64,000 nucleotides of DNA from Tenacibaculum pacificus. GTDB taxonomy: Bacteria; Bacteroidota; Bacteroidia; Flavobacteriales; Flavobacteriaceae. Both the position numbers and the translations under genes were made by a program. Below, in pieces: positions 43,368 to 53,240 of this stretch. The stretch lies in NCBI RefSeq assembly GCF_027941775.1, contig NZ_CP115917.1, positions 2,461,001 through 2,525,000 of the forward strand. Direction: 5' to 3'. How positions within the stretch are numbered: position 1 is the stretch's first letter; each line of letters begins with the position of its first letter. The notes under the pieces were generated by a model, which saw only the letters and a list, made by a program, of their open reading frames with translations, was not told the origin of the DNA and did not search any database.

Positions 43368-44681
43368 ATGCTACAACAATTAGCAAAACATATAGACACT
43401 AATTTTTCGTTTTTAAAAGAGAAAAAACTCCTAATTGCTATTTCTGGAGGGATTGATAGCGTAGTTTTAACACATTTATTAAAGCAATTAAATCATACAA
43501 TTTCATTAGCACATTGTAATTTTCAATTAAGAAATGACCAAAGTAATTTAGATGAAGAATCAGTTAAAAAATTAGGAAAAACATTAAATATTACGGTTTT
43601 TTCAACTCGATTTGAAACAAGTAAATACGCTTCTGAAAATAAATTATCAACCCAATTAGCAGCAAGAAAATTACGCTATGATTGGTTTGATGAATTAATA
43701 AAAAAACATGATTTTGATTATGTTTTAACAGGACATCATGCCGATGATAATTTAGAAACCGTTTTAATCAATCTAACAAGAGGTACAGGATTAGATGGTT
43801 TAACAGGAATCCCTCCGGTAAACGGAAAAATTGTACGTCCTTTACTAATATTTTCGAGAGAACAAATTGAAGAATTTGCATTAAAGAATGATATTAAATG
43901 GCGTGAAGATGCTAGTAATTCAGAAATAAAATATGTCAGAAATAAAATAAGACATCAAGTAATTCCTGTATTAAAAGAATTAAACCCTAGTTTATTAAAA
44001 GCCCATCATAAAACAACTGATTTCTTAAAACAATCTCAACAAATTATTGTTGATAAGATGGAAGAAGTATCAGCAAAAATTATTTCTAAAGATAATGATT
44101 TATTAAAAATTAATATTTCGGAACTATTAAAGTTATCTACCCCCAAAGCATACTTGTATCAACTTTTAAAAGACTATAAATTTACAGAATGGAATGATGT
44201 TTACAAGTTAATTTATGCTCAATCAGGTAAAAAAGTATCAACTAATTATCATACTTTACTAAAAGACAGAGATTTTTTATTACTTTTACATACTAACAAA
44301 AAAAAACCCCCTGAAAATGAACAAATTACAATACATAGACAAACTACTAAGATAACAAGCCCTGTAAATTTGTTTTTTGAAAACGATCCTAAGAGTACAT
44401 TTATTAATATAAATTGTATTTTGGTTGATAAAAATTCATTAAATTACCCCCTCAGTATTAGGAAATGGGAAACTGGCGATTATTTTTACCCAACAGGTAT
44501 GATTGGAAAGAAAAAAGTTAGTAAATATTTTAAAGATGAAAAATTATCAATTTTTGAAAAAGAAAGCACTTGGTTGCTTTGTACAAATGATAATGAAATT
44601 ATATGGATTATAGGAAAACGACAAGATAGACGCTTTTTATCATCCAATGAAACAACAGAATTATTAAGAATAACTAATTAA
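43368..44681 (+). CDS. tilS: tRNA(Ile)-lysidine synthase
   Basis: It converts C34 of tRNA-Ile (CAU) to lysidine so that it reads AUA; this is essential. The PP-loop ATP site is ISGGIDSVV at 25-33. LTGHHADDNLETVLINLTRGTGLDGL and WREDASNSEIKYVRNKIRHQVIP are TilS signatures. The C-terminal TilS_C domain ends the protein (RKWETGDYFYPTGM, KVSKYFKDEKLS). 437 residues, normal. Last cytoplasmic gene before dsbD, 26 bp upstream of it. Confidence 0.94.
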   Translation: MLQQLAKHIDTNFSFLKEKKLLIAISGGIDSVVLTHLLKQLNHTISLAHCNFQLRNDQSNLDEESVKKLGKTLNITVFSTRFETSKYASENKLSTQLAARKLRYDWFDELIKKHDFDYVLTGHHADDNLETVLINLTRGTGLDGLTGIPPVNGKIVRPLLIFSREQIEEFALKNDIKWREDASNSEIKYVRNKIRHQVIPVLKELNPSLLKAHHKTTDFLKQSQQIIVDKMEEVSAKIISKDNDLLKINISELLKLSTPKAYLYQLLKDYKFTEWNDVYKLIYAQSGKKVSTNYHTLLKDRDFLLLLHTNKKKPPENEQITIHRQTTKITSPVNLFFENDPKSTFININCILVDKNSLNYPLSIRKWETGDYFYPTGMIGKKKVSKYFKDEKLSIFEKESTWLLCTNDNEIIWIIGKRQDRRFLSSNETTELLRITN

Positions 44682-44707
44682 AAACAACCAATTATAAACT
44701 AAATCGA

Positions 44708-46675
44708 ATGAAAAAATTATGTACTCTATTTTTATTATTCTTAGGTTTAACGGTCTTCTCTCAATCTGATGATAATCCTATAGTTATAACACCTGTCGTT
44801 GAAAAAATTTCGGAGACAAAATATGACTTAATTTTCGATATTGAAATTGCAGAAGATTGGCATTTATACTCTCAATACAATCCAGAAGATGCATCTTTAC
44901 CAATGACTATTTCTCCTGCAGAAGGACAAACTGGATATGCTCTTAACGGAAAAGCAATAGAAAGTAAAACTGAATCTGAATTTAGTGAAATTTGGGGAAA
45001 AGATGAAATTTTCTTTGTAGAAGAAGGTAAATTAGTACAACGAATTACCGTTTCAGATACAAGTTTAACACAAGTTACTTTAAACTTAGATGCTCAAGTT
45101 TGTAAAGAATACTGCTTACCATTTGATGAGGATTTTACGTTTTCATTAACAGGTGAAAAAGTTTCACAAACTGTTACTGAGGTTGATGACAAAAGCCAAG
45201 CTATGTCACAATCATTAAACTTAAACTTAAAAAATACCGCTGTATTAAAAAGCACAACAAAAGAATCATCTAAAGAAGATGGTGAGGCTAGTTTAATTAA
45301 TATATTTTTACTTGGATTTGTTGGTGGTTTACTAGCATTTTTAACTCCATGTGTTTTTCCAATGGTTCCTTTAACAGTATCTTTTTTCACAAAACATACT
45401 GAGAAAAAAGGAAAAGGAATTGGTAGTGCTGTATTATATGGGGCTTTTATAATGATAATTTATGGACTATTAAGTTTACCTTTCCACTATTTAGATACTT
45501 TAGACCCTGAAATTTTAAATAGTATTTCAACCAACATGTGGTTAAACTTATTTTTCTTTACAATATTAGTTTTCTTTGCTGGTTCTTTCTTCGGATTTTA
45601 TGAATTATCATTACCTAGCTCTTGGAGTAATAAAGCTGATACAGCTTCAAACATTGGAGGTATTATCGGTATTTTCTTTATGGCTTTAACATTAGCTATT
45701 GTATCATTTTCATGTACAGGACCAATTTTAGGTTCTTTATTAGCAGGTTCTTTAGGAGCTGATGGTGGTGCAATGCAATTATCTGCAGGTATGATTGGTT
45801 TTGGACTTGCTTTAGCATTACCTTTTGCATTATTTGCAATGTTTCCTGGATGGTTAAATTCTTTACCTAAATCAGGAGGATGGTTAAATACTGTTAAAGT
45901 TGTTTTAGGATTTTTAGAATTAGCATTTGCTTTTAAATTTTTATCTAATGCTGATTTAGTTGGGCATTGGGATTTATTTAAAAGAGAAATATTTATTGGT
46001 ATATGGGCAATAACAGCTTTATTAATGTCATTATATTTATTTGGTGTTATGGGTAAAAAATATGGTAAAATATCTTTCTTTAGAGTTTTATTAGGAGGAG
46101 CTTGTTTTGCTTTGTTTGTTTATTTAGCACCAGGAGTATTACCAAAACCTCTTTGGAATCAAAATAAATTATTAAGTGGATTTGCTCCACCTCAATTTCA
46201 TAGTATCTATAAAAAAGATAACAAATGTCCTTTATCATTAAATTGCTTTAAAGATTTTGAAGAAGGTATTGCATATGCAAAATCGGTAAACAAACCTGTT
46301 TTATTAGATTTTACAGGTTGGGCGTGTGTAAACTGTCGTAAGATGGAAGAAAATATTTGGGTTAAACCTGAAATATATTCATTAATTAATGATGATTATG
46401 TATTAATTTCATTGTACGTAGATGACCATGAAAGACAATTACCTGAAGAAGAACAATTCGATTTTATTAAACCAAACGGTAAAGTAAAAAGAATTAGAAC
46501 TTATGGTGATAAATGGGCTACTCTACAAGTTGCAAACTTTAAAACAGCATCTCAACCATTTTATGTATTAATGAGTCCTAAATTAGAATTATTAAATTCA
46601 CCTCAACAATATTCTGACCATACAACTTATTATAACTGGTTAAAAACAGGATTAGATAATTTTAATAAAAACTAA
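44708..46675 (+). CDS. dsbD: Thiol:disulfide interchange protein DsbD
   Basis: It carries reducing power across the inner membrane to periplasmic thiol proteins. 655 residues in three parts. Signal peptide at 1-18, then a periplasmic DsbD-alpha-like domain with the pair in CKEYCLPFDED. A DsbD/CcdA membrane domain runs from about residue 195 to 480 with FLTPCVFPMVPL and FSCTGPILGS, the two transport cysteines. The C-terminal thioredoxin domain from about 520 has WACVNCRKME (CxxC). It may feed reductant to the TlpA-like lipoproteins encoded just downstream; that is inference. Confidence 0.93.
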   Translation: MKKLCTLFLLFLGLTVFSQSDDNPIVITPVVEKISETKYDLIFDIEIAEDWHLYSQYNPEDASLPMTISPAEGQTGYALNGKAIESKTESEFSEIWGKDEIFFVEEGKLVQRITVSDTSLTQVTLNLDAQVCKEYCLPFDEDFTFSLTGEKVSQTVTEVDDKSQAMSQSLNLNLKNTAVLKSTTKESSKEDGEASLINIFLLGFVGGLLAFLTPCVFPMVPLTVSFFTKHTEKKGKGIGSAVLYGAFIMIIYGLLSLPFHYLDTLDPEILNSISTNMWLNLFFFTILVFFAGSFFGFYELSLPSSWSNKADTASNIGGIIGIFFMALTLAIVSFSCTGPILGSLLAGSLGADGGAMQLSAGMIGFGLALALPFALFAMFPGWLNSLPKSGGWLNTVKVVLGFLELAFAFKFLSNADLVGHWDLFKREIFIGIWAITALLMSLYLFGVMGKKYGKISFFRVLLGGACFALFVYLAPGVLPKPLWNQNKLLSGFAPPQFHSIYKKDNKCPLSLNCFKDFEEGIAYAKSVNKPVLLDFTGWACVNCRKMEENIWVKPEIYSLINDDYVLISLYVDDHERQLPEEEQFDFIKPNGKVKRIRTYGDKWATLQVANFKTASQPFYVLMSPKLELLNSPQQYSDHTTYYNWLKTGLDNFNKN

Positions 46676-46695
46676 TCAATATCATCATATAACAT

Positions 46696-46727
46696 AAAAA
46701 AAGGCTCTTTATAAAAGAGGCTTTTTT
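46696..46727 (+). terminator. Intrinsic terminator after dsbD
   Basis: AAAAAGGCTCTT and AAGAGGCTTTTT pair with one mismatch, followed by T. It ends the pabB-tilS-dsbD transcript. Confidence 0.78.
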
Positions 46728-46844
46728 TATGTTATAATGTTAAATAAATCATCAAAATAGAAATACATAACAAATGTATTTTAGCTATTTCATAAGGTTT
46801 TAAATTTCAATATTTTTATCTACCTTTATCATAAAGAGAAAGTT

Positions 46845-48383
46845 ATGTTGATTAAAACTTATGGATCTGCTGTTTTTGGTATTGAAGCAACCACTATAAC
46901 TGTAGAAGTAAATATTGATAAAGGTATCGGATATCACCTTGTTGGGTTACCAGATAATGCCGTTCGAGAAAGTTCCTATCGGATTTCTGCAGCGCTTAAC
47001 AACAATGGCTATAAATTACCTGGAAAAAAAATCATTATAAACATGGCTCCTGCTGATATTCGTAAAGAAGGAGCTGCTTATGATTTATCAATTGCAGTTG
47101 GTATTCTGGCTGCTTCAAAACAAATTCAAGCAAAAAACATTGATGATTATCTAATTATGGGAGAACTTTCTTTAGATGGAAGTGTACAACCTATAAAAGG
47201 AGCTTTGCTTATCGCTATTAAAGCACATGAAGAAGGCTATAAAAATTTTATTCTGCCTAAAGAAAATGCCAAAGAAGCGGCTATTGTTAATGATGTAAAT
47301 ATATTGGGTGTATCTAATATTATGGAAGTTATCAATCATCTAGAAAACAAAAAACTCATTGAACCTACCATAGTTGATACACGAGCCGAGTTTTATAAAC
47401 ATATGGATTTTCCTGAATTTGATTTTTCAGATGTAAAAGGACAAGAAAGTATAAAACGCTGTATGGAAATTGCCGCTTCTGGCGGACACAATATTATTTT
47501 AATCGGTCCTCCTGGTGCAGGAAAAACAATGCTAGCCAAACGACTTCCTTCTATATTACCTCCTATGACTTTACAAGAAGCTTTAGAAACTACAAAAATA
47601 CACTCTGTAGTTGGTAAAGTTAAAAATACAGGACTACAGTATAGCCGTCCTTTTAGAGCTCCACATCATAGTTGTTCAGACATTGCACTTATTGGCGGAG
47701 GAAATAGTTTACCACAACCTGGCGAAATTTCATTAGCTCATAATGGCGTTTTGTTTTTAGATGAATTACCCGAGTTTAAACGAGGTGTTTTAGAAGTTAT
47801 GAGGCAACCTTTAGAAGATAGAGAAGTAACAATATCTAGAGCTAAATTTACCGTAAATTATCCAAGTAGTTTTATGCTTGTTGCTAGTATGAATCCTAGT
47901 CCTTCTGGTTTTTTTAACGACCCAGATTCTCCAATGACCTCATCTCCTGCCGAAATGCAACGCTATTTAAGTAAAGTTTCAGGTCCTTTACTTGATCGAA
48001 TTGATATTCATATCGAAGTCACTCCTGTTCCTTTTGATAAATTATCCGAAGAAAAAAAAGGAGAAGCAAGTGTCGATATTAGAAATAGAGTTACAAAAGC
48101 TCGTGAAATTCAAACAACACGTTTTAGTACTTCTGATACTGTTCATTATAATGCACAAATGACTGTGAAACAAATTCGTGAATTTTGTAAACTATCAAAT
48201 GAAAGTAATACGTTACTAAAAATCGCCATGGAAAAACTAAACCTTTCGGCAAGAGCTTATGATAGAATATTAAAAGTATCTCGTACTATTGCCGATTTAG
48301 ATAGCTCTGAAAATATAAAATCTAATCATTTAACAGAAGCAATTCAGTACCGAAGTTTAGACCGTGAAGGTTGGTTAGGATAA
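46845..48383 (+). CDS. comM: YifB/ComM-family Mg-chelatase-like AAA+ ATPase
   Basis: A 512-residue AAA+ protein. ComM is a helicase that promotes branch migration during natural transformation. The N-terminal Lon-protease-like fold (about 1-165; LSIAVGILAAS, GELSLDGSVQPIKGAL) is followed by the Mg-chelatase ATPase (about 185-400; Walker A GPPGAGKTM, Walker B LFLDELPEF, RPFRAPHHS). A C-terminal helical lid completes it (NLSARAYDRILKVSRTIADL). All motifs are present. Whether this organism is naturally competent is not shown here. Confidence 0.93.
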   Translation: MLIKTYGSAVFGIEATTITVEVNIDKGIGYHLVGLPDNAVRESSYRISAALNNNGYKLPGKKIIINMAPADIRKEGAAYDLSIAVGILAASKQIQAKNIDDYLIMGELSLDGSVQPIKGALLIAIKAHEEGYKNFILPKENAKEAAIVNDVNILGVSNIMEVINHLENKKLIEPTIVDTRAEFYKHMDFPEFDFSDVKGQESIKRCMEIAASGGHNIILIGPPGAGKTMLAKRLPSILPPMTLQEALETTKIHSVVGKVKNTGLQYSRPFRAPHHSCSDIALIGGGNSLPQPGEISLAHNGVLFLDELPEFKRGVLEVMRQPLEDREVTISRAKFTVNYPSSFMLVASMNPSPSGFFNDPDSPMTSSPAEMQRYLSKVSGPLLDRIDIHIEVTPVPFDKLSEEKKGEASVDIRNRVTKAREIQTTRFSTSDTVHYNAQMTVKQIREFCKLSNESNTLLKIAMEKLNLSARAYDRILKVSRTIADLDSSENIKSNHLTEAIQYRSLDREGWLG

Positions 48384-48458
48384 ATTCTAAAAAAAGCATT
48401 TTCGTTTTATAAAAAAACATTAAATCAGTACATTAAAAATAATTAAATACGCTAACAT

Positions 48459-49472
48459 ATGAAAAAAATACTTTATTTAATAGCTATTGCTATCACGATG
48501 ATTTCTTGTAAAAAACAACAAAATGATTTTGTTACCTTTTCAGGAAAAATTATTGATAAAAACTCAGATTCTATCGTACTTTCTAACAATCAATTAAAAT
48601 TTAAGAAAGTAATTAAGGTTAATAAAAATGGTGAATTTAAAGACACTTTAAATATTAAAGATAATTTTTATCGATTATTTGATGGAAAAGAAGTAACAAC
48701 ATTATATTTAAAAAATGGTGCTACTATTAACATGACCCTAGATACTAAACAGTTTGATGAAACTGTTACTTATACAGGTATAGGAGCTAATGAAAGTAAT
48801 TTTTTAGCTAAATCGGCATTATTGGAAGAAGTACTATTCAAAAATGAAAATTTATTTAAATTATCTAAAGAAGATTTTAACATAAAAATAAGTGATTATA
48901 TTACTCAATTTAATACAAGAATAAAGGAATCTAAATTAGATTCTACTTTTATTACTATACAACAAGAAGATATTATAGGTTTAGAAAAATACGTAAATAG
49001 AACATTTGCTGATAAATTATATTTAGCTACAGAATTAGCTAAAGGTATGGCTTCTCCTAAATTTGTTGATTATGAAAATAATAAAGAAGGAATGACTTCT
49101 TTAGATGATTTAAAAGGTAAATATGTGTATTTAGATATATGGGCTACTTGGTGTAATCCTTGTAAAAAAGAAATTCCTTCTTTACAAAAGATAGAAAAAC
49201 AATATCATAATAAAAATATTAAATTTGTAAGTATTTCTGTTGATAATAAAAAAGATCATGAGGCTTGGAAAAAAATGATAGTAGATAAACAATTAACTGG
49301 AATACAACTTTTTGCTGACAATAGCTGGAGATCTAAATTTATTACAGGTTATGTTATTAGTAGTATTCCTCGTTTTATTTTAATCGATCCACAAGGAAAC
49401 ATTATTAGTTCAAATGCTCCTAAACCTTCTAGTCCTAAACTAATTGAATTATTTAAATCTTTAAATCTTTAA
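48459..49472 (+). CDS. Thioredoxin-like lipoprotein, DUF4369 plus TlpA/AhpC-TSA domain (copy 1)
   Basis: A 337-residue periplasmic lipoprotein. Signal with lipobox ending ITMISC, Cys17 lipidated. Residues about 25-115 look like DUF4369 (FSGKIIDKNSDSIVLSNNQL, FKDTLNIKDNFYRLFDGKE). The last 140 residues are a thioredoxin fold with WATWCNPCKKEIPSLQ (CxxC) and the cis-Pro in SSIPRFILIDPQG. It is a thiol-disulfide oxidoreductase, possibly reduced by DsbD. A tandem paralogue follows, with its own terminator between. Confidence 0.88.
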   Translation: MKKILYLIAIAITMISCKKQQNDFVTFSGKIIDKNSDSIVLSNNQLKFKKVIKVNKNGEFKDTLNIKDNFYRLFDGKEVTTLYLKNGATINMTLDTKQFDETVTYTGIGANESNFLAKSALLEEVLFKNENLFKLSKEDFNIKISDYITQFNTRIKESKLDSTFITIQQEDIIGLEKYVNRTFADKLYLATELAKGMASPKFVDYENNKEGMTSLDDLKGKYVYLDIWATWCNPCKKEIPSLQKIEKQYHNKNIKFVSISVDNKKDHEAWKKMIVDKQLTGIQLFADNSWRSKFITGYVISSIPRFILIDPQGNIISSNAPKPSSPKLIELFKSLNL

Positions 49473-49492
49473 ATCTTTAAAAATATTTTTTT

Positions 49493-49520
49493 AAAACCTG
49501 CAATAAATTGCAGGTTTTTT
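49493..49520 (+). terminator. Terminator between the two thioredoxin-like genes
   Basis: AAAACCTGCAAT and ATTGCAGGTTTT form a perfect stem followed by T. Confidence 0.88.
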
Positions 49521-49656
49521 TGTTTTAATAATTACTTTATTCAACTATTTTGATGTAAAAAAAATGAGATTTAGGATAAAAAAGAAAAAATTATTTCAGT
49601 TATATAAAAAACAGTAATTTAGTACATTCTAAAAAAACAATTAAATGCACCAAAAA

Positions 49657-50664
49657 ATGAAAAAAATAATTTATTTAATGGCTATTGCCATAACGATGAT
49701 CTCCTGTAAAAAACAACAAAATGATTTTGTTACTTTTTCTGGAAAAATCACTAATAAAAACTCTAAATCTATAACACTTTCTAATCCTCAATTAAACTTT
49801 AATAGAGTTATTGAAGTTGATGAAAATGGCGCATTTAATGATACTATAAATCTTAAAGATGGTTTTTATCGTCTTTCTGATGGAAAAGAAGCAACAGCAT
49901 TATATTTAAAAAATGGTGCTACTATTACAATGACTCTTGATACAAAAGAGTTTAATGAATCTATCACTTTTACAGGTGAAGGATCAAATGAAAGTACCTT
50001 TTTAGCAAAAAATGCAGTATTACAAAAAGCAATGTTTAAAGACAAAAACTTGTTTAATTTACCTAAAGATAAGTTTGATGCAAAAGTAAAAAAATTTATT
50101 ACTGACTTTAACAACAGAATAAACGAAAATAAGTTAGACTCTACTTTTGTTGCTTTTCAAAAACAAAATATTACATCTTTAGAAAACTATTTAAATAAAA
50201 CACATACTGATAAATTATACGCAAATACTGTATTAGCTAAAGGAGCTGTATCACCTAAATTTATTAATTATGAAAATCATAAAAAAGGAAATACTTCTTT
50301 AGATGATTTTAAAGGAAAATATGTTTATATCGATTTATGGGCTACTTGGTGTAATCCTTGTAAACAAGAAATTCCTTCTTTAGAAAAAGTTGAAAAACAA
50401 TATCATGGTAAAAATATTGCCTTTGTAAGTATTTCTGTTGATAATCCTAAGGATTATGAAAAATGGAAAAAAATGGTTACTGATAAAAACTTAAGCGGAA
50501 TTCAATTATATGCTAAAAATGATAAGACTTTTTCTAAAGCTTATAAAGTAAATAGTATTCCTCGTTTTATTTTAATTGACCCGAATGGTAATATTGTTGA
50601 CTCAAATGCTCCTAGACCTTCTAATCCAAAATTAATTACTTTATTAGAGTCTTTAAATATTTAA
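49657..50664 (+). CDS. Thioredoxin-like lipoprotein, DUF4369 plus TlpA/AhpC-TSA domain (copy 2)
   Basis: A 335-residue paralogue of the preceding gene with the same layout: lipobox with ITMISC, DUF4369-like domain, then thioredoxin fold with WATWCNPCKQEIPSLE and SIPRFILIDPNG. The first 35 residues of the two proteins are almost the same, while the central helical region has diverged (conserved pattern with about half the residues changed). I start at the ATG at 49657, matching copy 1; an ATG four codons upstream (49645) is also possible. Each copy has its own terminator, so a duplication of the whole transcription unit is likely. Confidence 0.87.
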   Translation: MKKIIYLMAIAITMISCKKQQNDFVTFSGKITNKNSKSITLSNPQLNFNRVIEVDENGAFNDTINLKDGFYRLSDGKEATALYLKNGATITMTLDTKEFNESITFTGEGSNESTFLAKNAVLQKAMFKDKNLFNLPKDKFDAKVKKFITDFNNRINENKLDSTFVAFQKQNITSLENYLNKTHTDKLYANTVLAKGAVSPKFINYENHKKGNTSLDDFKGKYVYIDLWATWCNPCKQEIPSLEKVEKQYHGKNIAFVSISVDNPKDYEKWKKMVTDKNLSGIQLYAKNDKTFSKAYKVNSIPRFILIDPNGNIVDSNAPRPSNPKLITLLESLNI

Positions 50665-50689
50665 TTAGAAACTAAAAATTTGATATATA

Positions 50690-50720
50690 AAAATCCTGTA
50701 ACTAAGTTGCAGGTTTTTTT
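50690..50720 (+). terminator. Terminator after second thioredoxin-like gene
   Basis: CCTG-AAC and GTT-CAGG pair with one mismatch, flanked by AAAAT and a run of eight T. The dispersed element copy 4 starts at the next base but one. Confidence 0.75.
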
Positions 50721-50721
50721 T

Positions 50722-50795
50722 GCGTTAAGGATAGCAACGGCATCCTTTTTTGGAGGAACGGAAAAAAAGATATAGTGGATAGCCTGTTAAAACGC
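50722..50795 (+). repeat. Dispersed structured intergenic repeat, divergent member 4 (74 bp)
   Basis: It begins GCGTTAAGGATAGCAACGG and ends GTGGATAGCCTGTTAAAACGC. GCGTT and AACGC close the outer stem and CTTTTTT pairs with AAAAAAG inside. The 3' arm (AGATATAGTGGATAGCCTG) lines up with the 3' arm of copies 1-3 (AGCGAGTGCGGAAAGCGGG), and the 5' arm with GATTGAAGC/GAGCTC. It is the same layout with different arm sequence, so probably another subtype of the same family. Confidence 0.65.
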
Positions 50796-50803
50796 CCAAA
50801 TAA

Positions 50804-50836
50804 AAAAACCCTCACAAATTAATGTAAGGGTTTTTA
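50804..50836 (-). terminator. Terminator of ahcY
   Basis: On the minus strand ACCCT-ACA and TGT-AGGGT pair with one mismatch, followed by a run of seven T. It lies about 43 bp after the ahcY stop. Confidence 0.82.
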
Positions 50837-50878
50837 TAATATTCTAAAAATCTAAATTAAATTTAGATATTCAGTTTA

Positions 50879-52195
50879 TTAGTATCTGTAATGCTCTGGC
50901 TTAAATGGACCTTGAACAGTTACACCAATATATGATGCTTGGTCTTCACGTAATTCAGTAAGCTCTACGCCTATTTTAGCTAAGTGTAAGTTTGCTACTT
51001 TTTCATCTAAATGCTTTGGTAACATATAAACTTCATTCTCGTAAGCAGCTCTGTTTGTCCAAAGTTCGATTTGTGCTAAAGTTTGGTTTGTAAATGAATT
51101 ACTCATTACAAAACTTGGGTGACCTGTTGCACATCCTAAGTTTACTAAACGTCCTTCTGCTAATAAAATAATATCGTTTCCTGCAATATTGTATTTATCA
51201 ACCTGAGGTTTGATAGTATCTTTTGTATTTCCGTGGTTTGCATTTAACCAAGCCATGTCAATTTCGTTATCGAAGTGACCGATGTTACATACAATAACTT
51301 TATCTTTCATAGCCTCAAAATGACGACCTTGAATAATATCTTTGTTTCCAGTAGTTGTAATAATGATATCAGAATTACCAACAACAGTTTCTAAACGCTT
51401 AACTTCAAAACCGTCCATTGCCGCTTGTAACGCACAAATAGGATCGATTTCAGTAACAGTAACAATAGAACCAGCACCTTTAAAAGAAGCGGCTGTACCT
51501 TTACCTACATCACCATAACCACAAACAGTTACACGTTTTCCTGCTAACATAATATCAGTTGCACGACGAATTGCATCAACTGCAGATTCTTTACATCCGT
51601 ATTTGTTATCAAATTTAGATTTTGTTACAGAATCGTTTACGTTAATTGCTGGCATTGGTAAAGTTCCTGCTTTTACTCTATCGTATAAACGGTGAACTCC
51701 TGTAGTAGTTTCTTCAGATAATCCGTTAATTCCAGCAGCTAATTCTGGGTAACGATCTAAAACCATGTTTGTTAAATCTCCACCATCATCTAAAATTAAG
51801 TTTAATGGTTTTTTATCTTCTCCAAAAAATAATGTTTGTTCGATACACCAGTCAAATTCTTCTTCTGTCATATCTTTCCAAGCATACACAGGTGTTCCTG
51901 CAGCAGCAATTGCAGCAGCAGCTTGGTCTTGTGTAGAAAAAATATTACAAGAACTCCAAGTTACCTCAGCACCTAAAGCTTGTAAAGTTTCAATTAAAAC
52001 CGCAGTTTGAATTGTCATGTGTAAACACCCTGCAATTCTTGCGCCTTTTAATGGTTGTTCGTTTTTATATTCTTCACGTAAACTCATTAATCCTGGCATT
52101 TCAGCTTCTGCCAATCTAATTTCTTTTCTTCCCCAATCAGCTAAAGAAATATCTTTTACTTTAAAAGGAACGTATGCAGCGGTTTTTGTGCTCAT
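50879..52195 (-). CDS. ahcY: Adenosylhomocysteinase
   Basis: It splits S-adenosylhomocysteine to adenosine and homocysteine with bound NAD, removing the product of methylation reactions. 438 residues, normal for the bacterial enzyme. [29 protein letters not shown] [13 protein letters not shown] with the catalytic Lys/Asp, and the NAD motif [10 protein letters not shown] are present. The C-terminus PFKPEHYRY reaches into the partner subunit's NAD site. No SAH riboswitch is visible in the 60-bp upstream region. It is divergent from the phosphopantetheinyl transferase gene. Confidence 0.96.
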   Translation of the reverse strand: MSTKTAAYVPFKVKDISLADWGRKEIRLAEAEMPGLMSLREEYKNEQPLKGARIAGCLHMTIQTAVLIETLQALGAEVTWSSCNIFSTQDQAAAAIAAAGTPVYAWKDMTEEEFDWCIEQTLFFGEDKKPLNLILDDGGDLTNMVLDRYPELAAGINGLSEETTTGVHRLYDRVKAGTLPMPAINVNDSVTKSKFDNKYGCKESAVDAIRRATDIMLAGKRVTVCGYGDVGKGTAASFKGAGSIVTVTEIDPICALQAAMDGFEVKRLETVVGNSDIIITTTGNKDIIQGRHFEAMKDKVIVCNIGHFDNEIDMAWLNANHGNTKDTIKPQVDKYNIAGNDIILLAEGRLVNLGCATGHPSFVMSNSFTNQTLAQIELWTNRAAYENEVYMLPKHLDEKVANLHLAKIGVELTELREDQASYIGVTVQGPFKPEHYRY

Positions 52196-52231
52196 ATTTA
52201 TGTATATTTATGTATCTAAATTTTTATATAG

Positions 52232-52239
52232 CAAAATTA
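52232..52239 (-). promoter_or_regulatory. -7 promoter element of ahcY
   Basis: The minus strand reads TAATTTTG (TAnnTTTG), leaving a leader of about 30 nt with a short tandem ACATAAAT repeat just before the ATG. Confidence 0.5.
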
Positions 52240-52258
52240 CGAAATAACTTTCTAACTT

Positions 52259-52885
52259 ATGCCTGTTCACAAAACAATAACAGTAAACCAAACCACTAAA
52301 GTATTGATTTGGAAGATTGAAGAATCTTTTGATGAATTATCTGAAAATATTACACTTAACAAACGAAGTACTGATCGCCTTGGCAGTATGAAATCTGACT
52401 TACATCGTAAAGGTTTTTTAAGCGTTCGACAGTTATTAAAAGAAGTTAATTATACTGATGATGACTTAATTTATGATGAATTTGGAAAGCCTCATTTAAA
52501 AGATGGAAAATTTATTTCGATAACACATTCCTTTACTTTTTCCGCTATTATTATTTCTGATGATAAACCTGTTGGAATCGATATTGAAAAACAACGTGAT
52601 AAAATTTTAAAAATCGCCCATAAATTTACGCCTATTGAACAATATAAATCAATAGCAAATCATGATGCTTTAATTAGTAAATTAACCATTGTTTGGGGAG
52701 CTAAAGAAAGTTTATATAAAATATATGGTAAGAAAAAACTACTATTTTTAAACAACATTTATATTGATGATTTCTCTTTTGAAACCAATAAAACTTTAGG
52801 GAAAATTTTATACGAAGGTGTTACTGATGAATATAAAATCCACTTTTTAGAAACCGAAGGGTTTACGTGTGTCTATGCACAATAA
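52259..52885 (+). CDS. 4'-phosphopantetheinyl transferase superfamily protein
   Basis: It transfers phosphopantetheine from CoA to a carrier protein. The Mg-binding GIDIEKQRDKI and the WGAKESLYKIYGKK motif (about 142-156) are the hallmark of the Sfp/AcpT group, and FISITHSFTFSAI is the upstream conserved stretch. At 208 residues it is Sfp-like rather than AcpS-like (about 120). Whether it serves the fatty-acid ACP or a secondary carrier is unknown; no polyketide or peptide synthetase lies in this window. Confidence 0.88.
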   Translation: MPVHKTITVNQTTKVLIWKIEESFDELSENITLNKRSTDRLGSMKSDLHRKGFLSVRQLLKEVNYTDDDLIYDEFGKPHLKDGKFISITHSFTFSAIIISDDKPVGIDIEKQRDKILKIAHKFTPIEQYKSIANHDALISKLTIVWGAKESLYKIYGKKKLLFLNNIYIDDFSFETNKTLGKILYEGVTDEYKIHFLETEGFTCVYAQ

Positions 52886-52940
52886 AAAAATACATCCTTA
52901 AAAAAATTATCTTCTCAGAAAATGACACCTGCAAACGTTG

Positions 52941-52948
52941 TAACTTTG
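52941..52948 (+). promoter_or_regulatory. -7 promoter element of the thiamine-binding/PnuC operon
   Basis: TAACTTTG matches TAnnTTTG and gives a leader of about 25 nt. No TPP riboswitch is seen here, so this operon is not directly TPP-controlled unlike the receptor downstream. Confidence 0.5.
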
Positions 52949-52979
52949 CAGTTCATTTTTATTTTTTGAAACTTATTTT

Positions 52980-53240
52980 ATGAAAATATCAGTAGAACTT
53001 ACTCTAACACCACTTCAAAATGAATTTGAAGCGCCAATTATCGACTTTATAAAAAAATTAAGAGCATCAGGATTAACAATTCTTGAAAATCCATTAAGCA
53101 CCCAAGTTTATGGAGATTATGATGCTGTAATGAAATTGTTAACATCTGAAATTAAAAATTCTTTCGAATTAATAGACAGTGGAATAATTTTATTGAAAAT
53201 TGTAAAATCTGACCGTAGTAAGTATGAACCAAGTTTTTAA
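52980..53240 (+). CDS. Thiamine-binding protein (MTH1187/YkoF-like family)
   Basis: An 86-residue protein of the DUF77/Thiamine_BP family, small ferredoxin-like domains that bind thiamine in YkoF. MKISVELTLTPLQNEFEAPI and GLTILENPLSTQVYGDYDAVM match the family's first strand and ligand-pocket segments. No signal peptide, so cytoplasmic. Its last 17 bp overlap the start of the PnuC-type gene, and together with the NadR-like kinase this forms one tight operon. Thiamine as the ligand is from family knowledge. Confidence 0.78.
   Translation: MKISVELTLTPLQNEFEAPIIDFIKKLRASGLTILENPLSTQVYGDYDAVMKLLTSEIKNSFELIDSGIILLKIVKSDRSKYEPSF

Noticed and set aside
50879..52258. Search for a SAM or SAH riboswitch before ahcY
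   Set aside because: Only about 60 bp separate ahcY from the divergent gene and no riboswitch core is present.
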